Part shown: positions 24,455 through 36,403 of the stretch, piece after piece
How the letters are laid out: each line of letters opens with the position of its first letter
How positions within the stretch are numbered: position 1 is the first letter of the stretch
NCBI GenBank assembly: GCA_965644315.1
Contig: CBFFRQ010000094.1
Coordinates: 62,001 to 126,000 of the forward strand
Reading direction: 5' to 3'
From: Caecitellus pseudoparvulus
Taxonomy: Eukaryota > Bigyra: Bicosoecida
DNA length: 64,000 nucleotides
Program-made: the position numbers and the translations under genes
The notes under the pieces: model-generated
Told to the model about the DNA's origin: nothing
The model's database searches: none
Seen by the model: only the letters and a program-made list of their open reading frames with translations

Positions 24455-27400
24455 ATGGCGGAGGGGGGCGGCAAGGAGTACAACATGTGCGGCGTGCCAG
24501 TGCAGATGCCGGCGGGGCTGAAGCCGTTTCCGTCGCAGCTCGCCGTCATGTCCAAGTGCATCGCTGCGCTGCGCAATGGTCACAACGCGCTCCTGGAAAG
24601 CCGTGCGTGAGCGCCTGACGCGCCGCTGCAGCGTGCCAGGGTGCCAGACGTGGACAAGGCACTCCCACCTGCTCGCCCATGTGCCCTGACTGCGCCACCG
24701 TCTCGCGTCTGCGTCTGAGAGGGCCCGGCAGGCTGTGCATGCGCGCAGCAAGTGCTGGTGCGAGGGCGTTACGGCGGCCAACGGCACTGCCCCCTTCCTC
24801 CCCTCGCAGCCACTGGAACGGGCAAGACCCTCGCTTTACTGGCCAGTGCCTTGTCCTGGCAGCGCAAGGAGCGGCAGGAGCGCTGGCAAGCTGCCGTTGA
24901 CGCGGCAGTGGCGGAAGGTGCGTGGCTTGTGGAAGGCTGAAACGCGTGCGAAACGCGACCACACTTGCCCCTGTCTGTCTTTTCCACTGCGCGTGCAGCG
25001 ATACGAGAGGCGCCAGAGGACGCACCTGCTGCGTTTCGACGTCGTCGGCGCCGACTTCGGCTGCCGCCAGTGCCCAAAGTGTTCTTTGCGTCCCGCACGC
25101 ACTCACAGCTGGCGCAGAGCGTGAAGGAGCTCCGGCGCTGCTCGCACTACCACAGCGCCACCCTCACCGCGTCGGCAAGTGTGCCCGCCAGTGGCAGCGC
25201 CGCTCCCTCCCTGCCCTGCACCAGTGGCGCGCCTGCACCCCCCCTGCAAAGCTTCGCGTACAGCGGCGGAGAGGAGGCGACTTCACAGCCAGGCCCGTCA
25301 GGCGCACCCCCCCCTGCACCCCGCGAACCCGCGACTGTGCATGCCGATCGCACCGTCGCCCTGCGCATGACTGTGCTGGGTTCCCGGGAGCAGTACTGCG
25401 TGCACCGCACCGTGTCCAAGTCCAAGGCCAAGGAGGAAGACTGCCGCACGGCCGTGGCGGCGGGCAAGTGCGGACACTACCACGGCGCGCAGGCCCTGCG
25501 CAAGGGTCTGCCCCCCGTGTGGGACATTGAGGAAGCGGTGTCGCGCTCCCGGGCTGCGGGGCGCCACCGTGGCGGGTGTCCCTATTTCGCCTCCAAAGCC
25601 GCCCTGGACACCGCCGACATCGTGCTGTGTCCGTACACGTACTTGGTGGACCCTGCGGTGCGTGGCGCCATGGGCATCGACGTCGGCGGCGCCGTGGTGA
25701 TTTTAGACGAGGCACACAATATCGAGGGTGTCGCGCGCGAGGCGGCGTCGCTGCGCCTGTCCTTGCACAGTGTGGAGGGCGCCGTGAGTGCCCTGCGGCA
25801 TGCGGCGACTGCGGGATTTGCGTCGCAACTCGCCACGACCGTGGCGGCGCCCCTGGAGGCCATGGGGGAGTGGCTGCGGACCCAGAGCACTGCCATGGGT
25901 GTGGCGCCACCACCCCCCCTGACCGAGACAGAGGCGGGCACTGTGGCGGTGCACCGAGGGGGGCGACGGGGCGGGGGTCGACGGGGGGGGGCTCGCGGCG
26001 GCCGAGGCGGTGACACGCCTGCCATGGCAGCTGCACGTGACAAACACCGGGTGCTGACCATTCCCGAGTCACTACGGCAGCTGGAAGAGGGCTGGGGCCT
26101 GGCGGGTCCCGCCCTGGAGGGGTGGGTGGTCGCAGCTGACGAGCTCAGTCGCATCGTGCAGGAGGCGGTGAGCGAGCAGGCAGAGGAGGGGGGGGGCGGT
26201 GAGGGGTCGTACCTGCGCACTCTGGCCAAGTCCGTGCAGAGCGTAGTGGAGGCGGTGAACCGCACGCTGGTGTTCTGGCTGCGGGCGTCGGAAGGCGCGT
26301 TCCGCCGTGACTTCCGCCTCGCGATAACGTTTGACAGCGCCCTGGACGGCCACGGCAACGCCAGCCCGACGCCGTTCCTGGAAGTGTGGTGTCTCAGCGC
26401 CAAGGCGGCCATGGCTGACTTGGCGCGCAAAGCGCACAGCATCGTGCTGACCAGCGGCACCCTGGCGCCGCTGGACTCGTTCGCTGCGGAATTAGGCGTC
26501 CCCTTTCCCGTGCGACTGGAGGCGGCCCACGTCATCCAGCTGGGGCAGCAGCTGTTCGCAGCGGTGCTGCCACACGCCATTCGCAAGGCGCCAGGCGGCG
26601 GCACTGACATCGGCACGGGGCTGAAGGCCGTGTACAGCAGCACGCAAACCACGACGTACCGCGACGGGTTGGGCGTGAGTCTGCTGACCCTGGCACGCGC
26701 CATGCCAGGCGGCATGCTGGTGTTCCTGCCTTCCTATGCTCTGCTGCACCGCTGCCGCGAGCGGTGGCAGGAGACGGGGCTATGGGAGGAGCTGGACAGC
26801 GTGAAGCCCGTGTTCCACGAGCCGCGGGGGGGCGGCAAGTCAGGCGACGACTTTGACTCCGCTCTGGCGGGGTACCGTGCGGCAGTGGTGGCGCACACGC
26901 CCCTGCGCATGACGGCAGCCTATGGGGCGCAGAGTGGCACGCCGCCTGGCGCCCCTGACCAGCCGCTGCCCAGGGGGTGGGCCCACACTGACGGCCCATG
27001 CGCCGGTGCGGCCGGCCCGAATTCCAGGTGCCCGAACGGAGCACTGTTCCTGGCAGTGTGCCGGGGCAAGGTGTCGGAAGGCATTGACTTCGCAGACGAG
27101 TTTGCGCGGTGTGTGGTGTTGGTGGGCATCCCCTACCCCTCCTTCAAGGACCCGCAAGTCGTCGCCAAGCGGGCGTTTCAAGACACCGCCGCAGCCCGCG
27201 CAGTCGCCGCGCAACGCAGCACGCCGTCACCGAGCGAGGGCGTGCTGACGCCCCAGGACGGCAGTGCGTGGTATGCACAGCAGGCGTTTCGGGCGCTGAA
27301 CCAGGCGCTGGGACGGTGCATTCGCCACCGCAACGACTTCGGCGCAGTGGTTCTGGTGGACCCGCGTTTCAACGAGGAACGCACGCTGAGCAGCCTGTCG

Positions 27401-28138
27401 CGGTGGTTCAGAGGCGCTGTGCGCAGGGGCATGAAGGGGGGGGAGGTGCTGGCGGAGTTGGAGGCATTTGCGCGGCAAGTGCCTGACGTCGTCGCCGCCC
27501 GCATCGCCGCCCAAGCCGCGCCGTCCACGCCGCCGGCACCCACCCCTGTCCCCTCTGGTGCGGCTGTCGCTGCCGGGGGGGGGGGTATGCCGCCCCCCCC
27601 GGCTTCGGACGTCGTGACCAGCAGTCAGTTCCCGTACACGCTGCCTGGCGCCACGGCGCTGAGCGCAGCAGCCGGGTTTGGCGGCGTGACGAGTCACACG
27701 CTGACGCAGCACCGCAGCCAGCCGGGCACCCAGAACACCAGCCCGAACACAAGCCGCGCCAGCTCTGTGCCGAAGAGTGTGAAGGCGGGCACACCCCCCA
27801 CACAGGTGGCGAGCGCCCCCCCCCCTCGGCCCACCGAGGCACCCCCTCCCTCTCCCTCCGTGTACGCCAGTTTGGACACCGGCATGGGGGATGGAGGGGG
27901 GGGTGGCCTGTCGCCCACCTCCCGCCTGGCCAGCCAGGAGGTATCCTCGCACTGCACGACCTTCCTGGAGACAGGCAGCCTGCTGGGCTTGTCGTCAGAC
28001 AGCGACAGCGACTCCATCGCCAGTGCGGGCGTGGCGGTGAGCCTGCCACCGCCACGTCTGACCACCGTGCCAGTGGCACGGCACGCGTCACCCGACGTGC
28101 TGCCACCACACGCCAAGCGGGCTCGCACAATGCATTGA
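24455..28138 (+). CDS. BRIP1: FANCJ/BRIP1-type Fe-S superfamily 2 DNA helicase
   Basis: Exons 24455-24602, 24810-24917 and 24999-28138 give 1,131 residues. Splicing builds the Walker A motif SPTGTGKTLALL (about residue 50) from two exons. Four spaced cysteines (YCVH, EDCR, GKCGHY, GGCPYF; about 218-279) match the XPD-family 4Fe-4S cluster. Motif II is LDEAHNIE (about 322). Motifs V and VI are RGKVSEGIDF and ALNQALGRCIRHRND, the latter very close to FANCJ, which separates it from RTEL1, DDX11 and XPD. The family unwinds DNA 5' to 3' and resolves G-quadruplexes and crosslink-repair intermediates in the nucleus. Odd features are an Arg/Gly-rich RGG-like insert (about 404-425) inside the helicase domain and a long low-complexity Pro/Ser C-terminus. 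The first 34 residues carry the Q-motif region (KPFPSQLAVM). Confidence 0.93.
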
Positions 28139-28323
28139 ACCTCACGTCACGTGGCGCCCTTGTCGCGTGGGCGGGGCGGAGGGGGGCGTGCTTCGCTTGC
28201 GTTTCAGGGCGTTTCACAACGCACCGAGGCAGCAGGTGCGCTCCCGCTGTCAGCGGTCCGCCCCCACAGTGCACAGGCAGTGCTTGCCGCTCCACTTCAC
28301 TGTGCGCGGCGTTGGGATTGGGC

Positions 28324-30505
28324 TCACTCGGCCACCAGGCCTCGGAAGTCGCGGAATTGCCCCGAGGGTGCAGGCGCTGCTGCGTCGGAGGTTTGCACGC
28401 CGCTGCGCTTGGGCGCCACAGCGGCCTGCGCTGGCTTGGGGGCGGGCGCAGCGGCCTTTTGCTTCAGCACATCAGCGAAGGACTTGCCAGCGGCGCCCTT
28501 GCTACCCCAGGCGCCGCCTGCTGCGGCAGCAGGGGCTGGTGCGGGGGCTGGTGCTGGTGTGGGAGCTGGCGCTGGCGCTGGCGCGTCGGCCTTGGGCGCA
28601 GTGGCCTCCTTGGGCACGGCAGGCGCCTGCGCCGCGTCGGTGCCCGCGACAGCCGCCGCCATGGCAGCTGAGGGCGTGGCGCCAGGGGCCAGGGTGGCAC
28701 CGGCGGGGGGCCGCATCATGGCCGGGGCAGGCGCCTTGAGGGCAGCCGCGTAGCCGCTGCGCTTGGGGGCGGCCTCTGCACCGCCACTGGCGCCGCCCGT
28801 GGCCTTGCGTGCGCCGCCCAGTCGGGGTGTGGTCTTTTCGTCAAAGGTGGGCACGGGCTGGCGTGGGGCGGGGGCAGGTGCGGGGGCGGCCTCGCTGGCC
28901 TTGGGGGGGCGCCCGCCACCACGGTTGCCGTCCCGGGTGCCGCGCTCGCGGCCACCTCGGCGGTTGCGACCCGCGTCGCGACCACCGCGTCGCCCGCCGT
29001 CGCCACCTGCGGCACCCTTCTCATCCGAGCGGCCCGAGCCACCACCCCCCGTGGACCCAGCGGCCCCCCCCTCCTTGGCCTTGTCCCCGAACACCATGGA
29101 GCGGTAGTCCACAGAGGACACGGAGTCAACCGAGTCAAAGCGGGGGCGCCCATGTGCCAACGCAGCATCCATGCTCTCGGACCGCTGGCGGCGGATGAGG
29201 TTGGCGTCGGGTGTCTCGCGCACCGCCAGGGGGTGTGCTGCGGCGTCCATGCCCTGCGGGCGGGACGCTTCGATGCTGGCTGCCGTGACGCTGCGGATGA
29301 TCTGCATCATCTGCTCGGCGGTGTACGCCTGGTAGGGGCCCGTGTACCCCATGGGTGCTGCCGCCAGGGGCAGCATGGGGAACCCGCCTGGCATGCCGCT
29401 GCCGCCCATGCCGCTGGCGCCAGGCATGGGGTATGCGCCTGGGAAGGCCACAGGCATGCCGGTGGGCATCCCCGTAGGCATGCCAGTGGGCATGCCGCCT
29501 GGGATGGGGAAGGCCCCCCCTCCCGGCATGCCGAGGGGGGCAAAGCCGCCAGCGGGGGGGGCCTTGGCGGCGCTGGGCGCCGCACCGCCCGCTGTGAGGA
29601 GGTTCTGGAACCAGTTCTCGGACTTCATGCGAGCGCGCACAGGGGCGCCTGCGAAGGTGACATCCGCTAGCGCCTCCTCTGTCGCCACCGCCTCCGCCTC
29701 GGAAGCCATGCGGACGAACCAGGTGTCAGCCCACTGCAGGCTGACATCCACGGGTGTCGCACAGCCCGGGGCGGAGAAGATGCCACGCACCTCCTCCTCC
29801 TTGGTGCCCTCTGGGATGCGGCGCAGGATGATGGTGGTGCGCTCAGCCTGTGGCGTGGGGGGCGAGGGGGGTGAGTGCGTGTGCGCCAGGCCAGCGGCAC
29901 TTGGCCAGGCGGCAGAACAGGGCGGTGAGCGGTGCGGCGCAGCGCCGGCGGAGTATGGGGACACACCTTGACGTTGGGCCGCATGCGAGTGTTGTCAGCG
30001 GAGAGTGTGACCTTGTCACTGCCCTGCACGGCGGCAGCCACCGCCTCCACGCTCACGCCCATGCTTTTCAGGAGGGGAAATCCCGCAACGACAGAAATGG
30101 GCACGAAGCCCTGCGTGTCCATCTGCCCCACCAGGAAGGGGTCCTTGGACAGGTTTTCCCGGCTCAGGTAGTGCTCCACCTGCTTCAGGATGGCTGCTGG
30201 CTTGTCTGCGGTGGGCGCGGCAAGGGCGTGCTAGCGTCAGCTGTGCAGGGCCGCAGTGGGTCAGCACAACGCGCAGCGTTGAGGCCGCGTGCGCGCGGGG
30301 AGCCGCGCTGGCAGGCGCGCCAGCACAGGACACTGCCATTTTCTCCACGCTGCGCTTGCTTCCATGCGCAGCGGGCCCGCTGCCGGCCCACGCTCGCCGT
30401 GCACAGCACACCGAACGCACCTGCTTCAGACACTGGAGCGATGCCCTTGGCCGCATCCCCGGCGGTGGAAGGCGAAGCTGAGGCGGGGAGGGGGAGGAGC
30501 ACCAT
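28324..30505 (-). CDS. LARP4: LARP4-type La-related RNA-binding protein
   Basis: Exons 30505-30421, 30205-29967 and 29847-28324 give 615 residues. A La motif starts at about residue 38 (VEHYLSRENLSKDPFLVGQM, then DTQGFVPISVVAGFP). It runs directly into an RRM-like domain (TTIILRRIPEGT, EVRGIFSAPG, WFVRM), the LaM-RRM order of LARP4/LARP4B. Then come a Gly/Met/Pro stretch with GMPT repeats, an RGG/RG-rich box (RRGGRDAGRNRRGG) and Ala/Pro-rich sequence. LARP4 proteins bind poly(A) and stabilise mRNA with poly(A)-binding protein and ribosomes in the cytoplasm. No PAM2 motif was identified. The start codon is the least certain part: it was chosen because the first exon splices in phase into the La motif. 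The gene converges with the helicase gene and diverges from importin beta. Confidence 0.88.
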
Positions 30506-30584
30506 GCACGCTACTTGGTGCGGCGGGGCATGTGCGGAGAGCGGTGCTGGGCGGGGCACTGCACGCACCAGACATGGCGGCTGT

Positions 30585-30600
30585 GCGCGGAAATCGGCCC
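30585..30600 (-). promoter_or_regulatory. Recurrent CCRATTTCCGC motif upstream of LARP4
   Basis: On the minus strand this reads GGGCCGATTTCCGCGC, about 80 bp upstream of the LARP4 start and in the gene's orientation. Promoter role inferred. Confidence 0.4.
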
Positions 30601-30762
30601 GGCCAAACCCAGGCACCTGCTTGGAACGCAGCGTCGAGTGCTGCGCCGGCTCGTTCACGGGAGCGGGGCGAGGGCACGCTACAGCTGCAGGGCAGTAGCA
30701 GGCTCAGGCAGGGAGGGTGGGCATGGGAAAGTATCTGGCCCGGGGCACTGCGCACGTGCTCC

Positions 30763-30777
30763 GGCCGATTTCCGCGG
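30763..30777 (+). promoter_or_regulatory. Recurrent CCRATTTCCGC motif upstream of importin beta
   Basis: GGCCGATTTCCGCGG lies about 155 bp upstream of the importin beta start, in the gene's orientation. Promoter role inferred. Confidence 0.4.
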
Positions 30778-30930
30778 AGAGCGCGCAGGGCGCTGGGGCC
30801 TGCACTTTCCACCCGCCTGCCACGCACACCGCCCCGCCGCGCTGCCTGCGCATGTGCACCCCCTCGCCAGGCGTAGTTCGGGGGCCGAACCGCCCCTCGT
30901 GGCCCGCTCGCCTCGCCCCTGTCAGCCACC

Positions 30931-33900
30931 ATGCAGTCTGGCCAAGGCGTGGCCGGTGCGCAGACCGCTGCAGGCGGCAGCGACGACCGCAGCCAGATGC
31001 TGCACTACCTGCAGCTGGCCCTGAACCAGAACGACGCGACGCGCCGGGAGGCAGAGCAGATTTTCGCCCAGGCAGAGGCTGGCAACCCCGTGCGTGCGGG
31101 CCTGCCGCCCGCAGCACGCCAACGCCAGTGCCACACGCGCCACTCCCACCGTCTCCCCCGTGCGCCCTCTTGCAGACCCAGTACTACCTCATCCTGGGCA
31201 ACATCATTGCAGATGCGACTGTGCCCATGGACGTCCGGCAGCTGGCTGCGCTGAACTTCAAGAATGGCCTGGAAGCCAAGGTGCGTGGGGTGCAGCGTTC
31301 AGGCAGGCGGCCGGCGCAGACGACGCCGTTCACGCTGGCAGGCCTCACGTGCCGCGCACCTGCCACTGCACAGAACGAGTACATTCAGGAGGAAAAGGCC
31401 AAGCGCTGGCTGAGCGTGGACGAGACGTCCCGCTCCACCATCAAGACCAACGTGCGTTCTGCTGGCGTTTCGCCGGCGCTTAACCGGCGCCGCCGCAGAG
31501 TGGCAGTCCGCACGCACCACCGTCTCCCCTGCGCCCCCTGCTCCAGCTCTTGACTGCTTTGGAACAGGGCGCGACCAAGGCTGCTCGCCAGGCCGCTCAG
31601 GTGCGTCCTGCGTCCCCGCCGCTGCCACTGGCGCTCTCACGCGCCGCCGTCCCTCCCTCAGGCCATGGCCGCTGTGGCTGCCATCGAGCTGCCACAGCGC
31701 AAATTCGGCTCCGTCATCCTGAACCTGTCCAAGGGCATCCAGGGCACCAGTAGCCCGGGTGTCGCAGTGGCTGCCGTCACCTGCCTCGGCTTCATCTGTA
31801 GCTCCCTGAAGCAGGGCGGGCTGGGGGCAGAGGAGATCTCTGCCATCCTGGAGGCAGTGGTGGGCATTGGCATGCGGGAGGGGCAGCCCGTGGAACTCAC
31901 CGTGTGCGTGGCCCGCCGCGGAGCGTGCCGTGCCCATCCTCCAGCATCCACGCCCACACTCGTTTCCCCCCCCGCCACAGGGCCTCGCTGGAGGCGTTCG
32001 AGTTGGTGGTGCCGTTCTGCGAGAGCGTGTTCGCAGATGGCAGGCAGCGGCAGATCGTGCTGGGGCACCTGTTCAAGGCGCTGGAGCACAGCAACATGGA
32101 CGTGCTGCGTTTCGCGTTCATCGCGCTGAACACCATCGCCCGCCTGTTCTACGGCAACCTGGGCCCCCACATGGCGGACCTGTTCCAGTACACTTCCACC
32201 GCCGTGGCCAAGTGTGCCGACAGGCGCGTGCAGGTGCAGGCGCTGGAGTTCTGGAACGTCATCTCCGAGACAGAGGTGGACATTGAGGAGGGCATGCAGG
32301 AGGGGCCCAATTTGAAGTTCACGGGCATGGCCCTGGACCGCCTCATCGGCATGGTGCAGTTCGTGCTGCAGTGCCAGAACGAGGACCCCGCCGACACGTC
32401 AGAGCAGCTGTCCAAGATGGGTGGCGTGTTGCTGCGGAACATGGCGCGGCTGGATGGGCCCACCACCCTGGGCAAGATGATGGGCTTCATCAACCAGCAC
32501 TTCGAGTCGGCCGAGTGGCGCCAGCGCGAGGCTGCCACGCTGTCCCTGGGCGCCCTGCTCTCCTGCCTGGACAGCTCCGTGCAGCCCGTGGTGGAGGGGT
32601 CTGTGGCGGGGCACACCCTGGCGCAGGTGTGCCAGTCCGCCCTGCCCACGCTGCTGCAGCGCCTCATCGGGCCGTACACGGCGCCCGGCATGGCGCAGCG
32701 GGAGCCGCACCCCCTCGTGCGTAATACGTCTGCCTGGGTCATCGCCGTCATCGCCGAGGCGCACTTTGACGTCCTACGCAGCCTGGCTGGCGTGAGCACG
32801 CCAGGCGGCACGCCGGGCGCCAGCTGGGCGGAGTTCCTACAAATCGTCGAAGGCGCGCTGCAGGACGAGCCGCACGTGGTCATGCACGTGTGCCACATCA
32901 TCCACAACGTCGCCCACAGCACGGCGCAGGCAGACACCGCCCAGCGCAACATGCTGTCGGGGCAGTACCTGAAGCTGTTCAAGGCGCAGCTGAACGTGCT
33001 GGCGTCAGAGGGCGAGGACCCAGAGCTGGTCAGCGCCTGCGGCACCTGCATGGTGCAGATGGTGGAGGATGCCCCGGAGACGGAGGCCGAAGCGCTGGGG
33101 CAGCTGCTGCCCGTCGTGTACGACAAGGTGGACGCGTCCCTGACGGTGCTGAAACAGGCGGGGGGGCTGCCTGCCCAGCGCATGGCCGCCTCCACGCAGC
33201 TCATGGCGTACTGCTCCATCATGCAGGCGCTGGTCGGGCAGCTGCCCACGACGACCCTCCTGCAGCCCCTGCCTGGCGGCTCCGTCATGGCGGCCCGCCT
33301 CATCGAGCAGCTGGTGCGCGTGGCGTCCGCTGACGCGGGTGCTGCGTTGGAGGAGTCACTCATGGTGCTGCTGTCCATCGTGGAGGCGTTGGAGGAGCAG
33401 TTCGAGCCCTTCTTCGCCCACACCGACTCCATCATCCGCAAGTGCCTAGCTGACCCCGAGCAGGAGCTGCAGAGCATTATGGCGCTGCTGCTGGTGGGCA
33501 CCCTGGCCCGCGCCTGCCCGCTCGCCCTGGCGCAGAAGGGCCTCGCCCTCCAATACGTCCAGCTCATCGCCCGCACCCTGCACGTGCCCACTGTGCCGCC
33601 CAAGGTGAAGGCTGCCGCAGCCCAGGCCCTGGGCGAGCTGGCAGTGGCCATGGGCCCCGCCTTTGCTGAGATGGCCTCTGACGCCATGCAGCTGCTGGCC
33701 AACTTCCACGCTATCCCCTTCCCCGCCGACGACGAGCTGCAGGCCGAGACGCTGATGGAGATGCGCTCGGCGCTGTTCGAAGCGTACATTGGCATTCTGC
33801 AGGCCTTCTACGGCGACAAGCCCAAGGCGCAAGTGCTGGCCAGCCACCTCCCCGGCGTCGTGCGTTTCATCCAGCAGATGTACCAGGACTCCCTGGCCCA

Positions 33901-34192
33901 CGAGCTGGCCCGCGAGACGGACGTGTTCAAGTTCGTCTGCTCCTTCATCCTGGACATTGTCGCCATTTTCGGAGCGGACATGCCCCCCCGCCTGGGCCTC
34001 ACCCTGCGCACGCCCACCGGGCAGCCCACCTGGCTGACAGAGGTGGTGCAGTTCTCCAACAAGATGGAGCGGGAGGAGTGGGCGGAGGAGGAGGGCCTGC
34101 CAGTGTCAGAATTCGACTCTGCCCGCAACAGCGACGGCGAGCCGCTGTCCACCAACGGCGCCGACCTGTACAAGGCGCTGGGAGGGCAGTAG
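30931..34192 (+). CDS. KPNB1: Importin subunit beta-1 (karyopherin beta)
   Basis: Six exons join in phase: 30931-31089, 31176-31280, 31374-31451, 31547-31600, 31662-31903 and 31981-34192, giving 949 residues against about 876 in animals. The order is the N-terminal importin-beta domain (ATRREAEQIFAQAE, QYYLILGNIIAD, RQLAALNFKNGLEAK), then HEAT repeats to the end. Diagnostic stretches are AASTQLMAYC, QLPTTTLLQPLPGGS and an acidic C-terminus. The protein carries cargo, directly or through importin alpha, through nuclear pores and is released by Ran-GTP. Five introns of 61-95 nt lie in the first kilobase and the last 2.2 kb is one exon. The exon 5 donor is placed at 31904 (GTGCGT) because this restores frame. 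The stop is TAG, showing that TAG is a real stop here. Confidence 0.95.
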
Positions 34193-34244
34193 GCCCGCAC
34201 ACCCACGACCCGACTTCCCCCGTTGACACATCACATGCACCGAC

Positions 34245-34535
34245 GGCCCAGACCCGGTGGGCAGCCTGCTTTGCCGCAGAATGCATTGCACACCCCTCAT
34301 CGACCACCCTTCACAGTCTGGCGGCCCAGACCCGGTGGGCAGCCTGCCTTGCCGCAGAATGCATTGCACACCCCTCATCGACCACCCTTCACAGTTGCCC
34401 GGCCCAGACCCGGTGGGCAGCCTGCCTTGCCGCAGAATGCATTGCACACCCCTCATCGACCACCCTTCACAGTTGCCCGGCCCAGACCCGGTGGGCAGCC
34501 TGCCTTGCCGGAGAGTGCATTGCACACCCCCCCAT
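34245..34535. repeat. 78-bp tandem repeat, about 3.7 copies
   Basis: Copies start at 34245, 34323, 34401 and 34479, each beginning GGCCCAGACCCGGTGGGCAG and containing GAATGCATTGCACACCCC. The first three are near-identical and the last is truncated and diverged. They fill the space between the 3' ends of the convergent importin beta and fucosyltransferase genes. The unit length is divisible by three, so false ORFs appear in several frames. Confidence 0.95.
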
Positions 34536-34542
34536 CACACAC

Positions 34543-36273
34543 TCACGTGTGCCGGTGCATGTACTCGCACAGCCGGCACTCAGCGAGGTGGGCACAGTGA
34601 GACAAGTGCTGGGCAAATGCCGGGGGCAGGCTTCCCCCGTGCTCCTGCTTCCAGTCGAAGAATTCCTCGTACATGGCGTCGTTGGCGGAGATGTCTTCCA
34701 GGAAACCCACCAGCTGCTGCACCGAGTCAAAGTCTCGTGCGTTGATGAACGCATCACGCACCGGCGCAAAGGCGTCCACATTGGGAGCCCCCAGCACCAC
34801 TGGCACAGTGCCGGCCAGGATGGCTTGTGAGAATTCCGGGTTCAGGCTGTGCGGGGGGTGGAGGTTTGGGGGGGTTGCAAGAAGCGCGGGGAAGGGGCGT
34901 GCACTGTGCTGACTACACGTTGGCGGACTCACAACGAGTTCTCCAGCACTGCGTCAGTGATGAAGAGGAACTTGTACGTGCCGATAAAGTCGATGCGGGT
35001 GGACAGTTGGAAGGGTTCGCCACTGGCCTCTTGCACAGGCAACTCGGTGTTCTTCCAGTGGATATAGGAGTGCAGGTGGGCGCCCGTGCCACCTGGGCCC
35101 ATGGCCTCGATGAAATTCTGCACCCACTCGCGATCTGAGGGCGCGGGGCCGTGTTCCGAGAAATACGCCATGAAGCGGTCGGGGCGTTTGGGAGGGTGTG
35201 GCGCCAGGAACTGCGCCGGATCCCGCCCCCACGGGCACACCAAGGACACGGGCAGAGTCGACGCCAGGTCTGGCGTCATGGTGACGTCGAACTGGGAAAC
35301 TAGTGCTGGGTCCGTCGTCCACTCCTCACGCCCAATGGTGTTGTCGTAGTAGAATTGCACTCGCAGCGGCAGGGCGGGGGCCTTGCCCTCTGGCACTGTG
35401 TACGCGCCACCCCCGCCTTCGACATCTGCTGCGCCCAGGATGTGACCCGGGGGGGGGCTATCCCCGGGGCTGAGGGGGGTTGCGTAGGACGGGCGGTGGC
35501 GGGCAGGGAAGGGAAAGCCAAGCTCACGGGCGCGGGCAGCTCCGAGAAATTTCTCGTGGTTCACCGTCTCGGCCACCCACGCATCCGCCGAAGCAATGGC
35601 CCCCTCATCTCGCACAAAGTTGCAGCTGTACTGGCATTGCTTGTGTACCTGTGTGGCGTGCGGGGGGGATGGGGGGGAGGCGGTAAGCTTGCCGTGGAGG
35701 GGGAGTGGTGACGTTGCGCATCGCACCTTCACACCAGCTGCGGCCCAGTTCAGCGTGACGTCCTTGCCGTATCCCCAGCCAGTCCACACCTGTGGCGGAG
35801 AGGGGGGGGGGGTGAAGGGGTTGTGCAATTCACTTTGCGCAGCACCGAAGCCAGCTGGCGTGCCCACGCACACCCGTGTTCCACAGCCCCCCGCCTTCAC
35901 CCAGCACAATGGTGCGAGTACGACCATCGCTCTGAAAGGGCGCTGGCGCCTCCTGCACTGCGTTGGCCTGAGCGGGCTCGGCTGGGGCGTGTTGAGGTTC
36001 GCCTCCAATTTCCGCATGCACCATGCCCCGGTGGTGTGGGTGGGCCAGGCGCTGCCGGGGCGGCCCCCGCGTGCGCCCCACGCCCGTCATCTGCTTGTAC
36101 CCGACGTACCCCAGCGCTGCCAGCACCAGCATCACCACAACCAACGCCACACTTGCGCCAGGGGAACTCGGTTGTGGCTTGAGTTGCCGAGGCACAGTGC
36201 CCCAGCTTTCCGCCGGCCCCGCTTCCGCCTCCGGTGCACCCCCTCCCCCAGGGCCACGGCGGCGAGAAGCCAT
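34543..36273 (-). CDS. GT10 fucosyltransferase-like type II membrane protein
   Basis: Exons 36273-35872, 35789-35727, 35648-34933 and 34846-34543 join in phase to 494 residues. A short basic cytoplasmic tail is followed by one membrane anchor (about 41-59, SVALVVVMLVLAALGYVGY), the usual type II Golgi topology. The catalytic C-terminal half has GT10 (alpha-1,3/1,4-fucosyltransferase) signatures: YKFLF, VLENS, ILAGTVPVVLGAPN. The family transfers fucose from GDP-fucose to GlcNAc-containing glycans. The usual xTEK motif after ENS is replaced by NPEF across the last splice junction, so activity or the exact splice site is open. Family assignment is good; acceptor specificity cannot be told. Confidence 0.85.
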
Positions 36274-36403
36274 GAAACCCCTTGCCAGGCACCTCTCCTG
36301 TCGCGAACTCCTGCCGTGTGCGGTCATGGGCCGGCCTTCGCTTCCGTGCGTTGCATTTTTGCAGGGTCGATGAAACTGCACCCACGCACACCTCGACAGC
36401 ACT

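Larger units (their letters stand above)
30506..30930. other. Divergent intergenic region, LARP4 / importin beta
   Basis: 425 bp between divergent genes, holding two copies of the recurrent motif in opposite orientation (30585 and 30763), each facing the nearer gene. No conserved ORF. Confidence 0.5.

Noticed and set aside
32149-33795. 548-codon minus-strand ORF, Ser/Cys-rich
   Set aside because: Antisense of the importin beta last exon; no family features.
34245-34535. CRISPR array
   Set aside because: The repeats are contiguous with no unique spacers, in a eukaryotic intergenic region.
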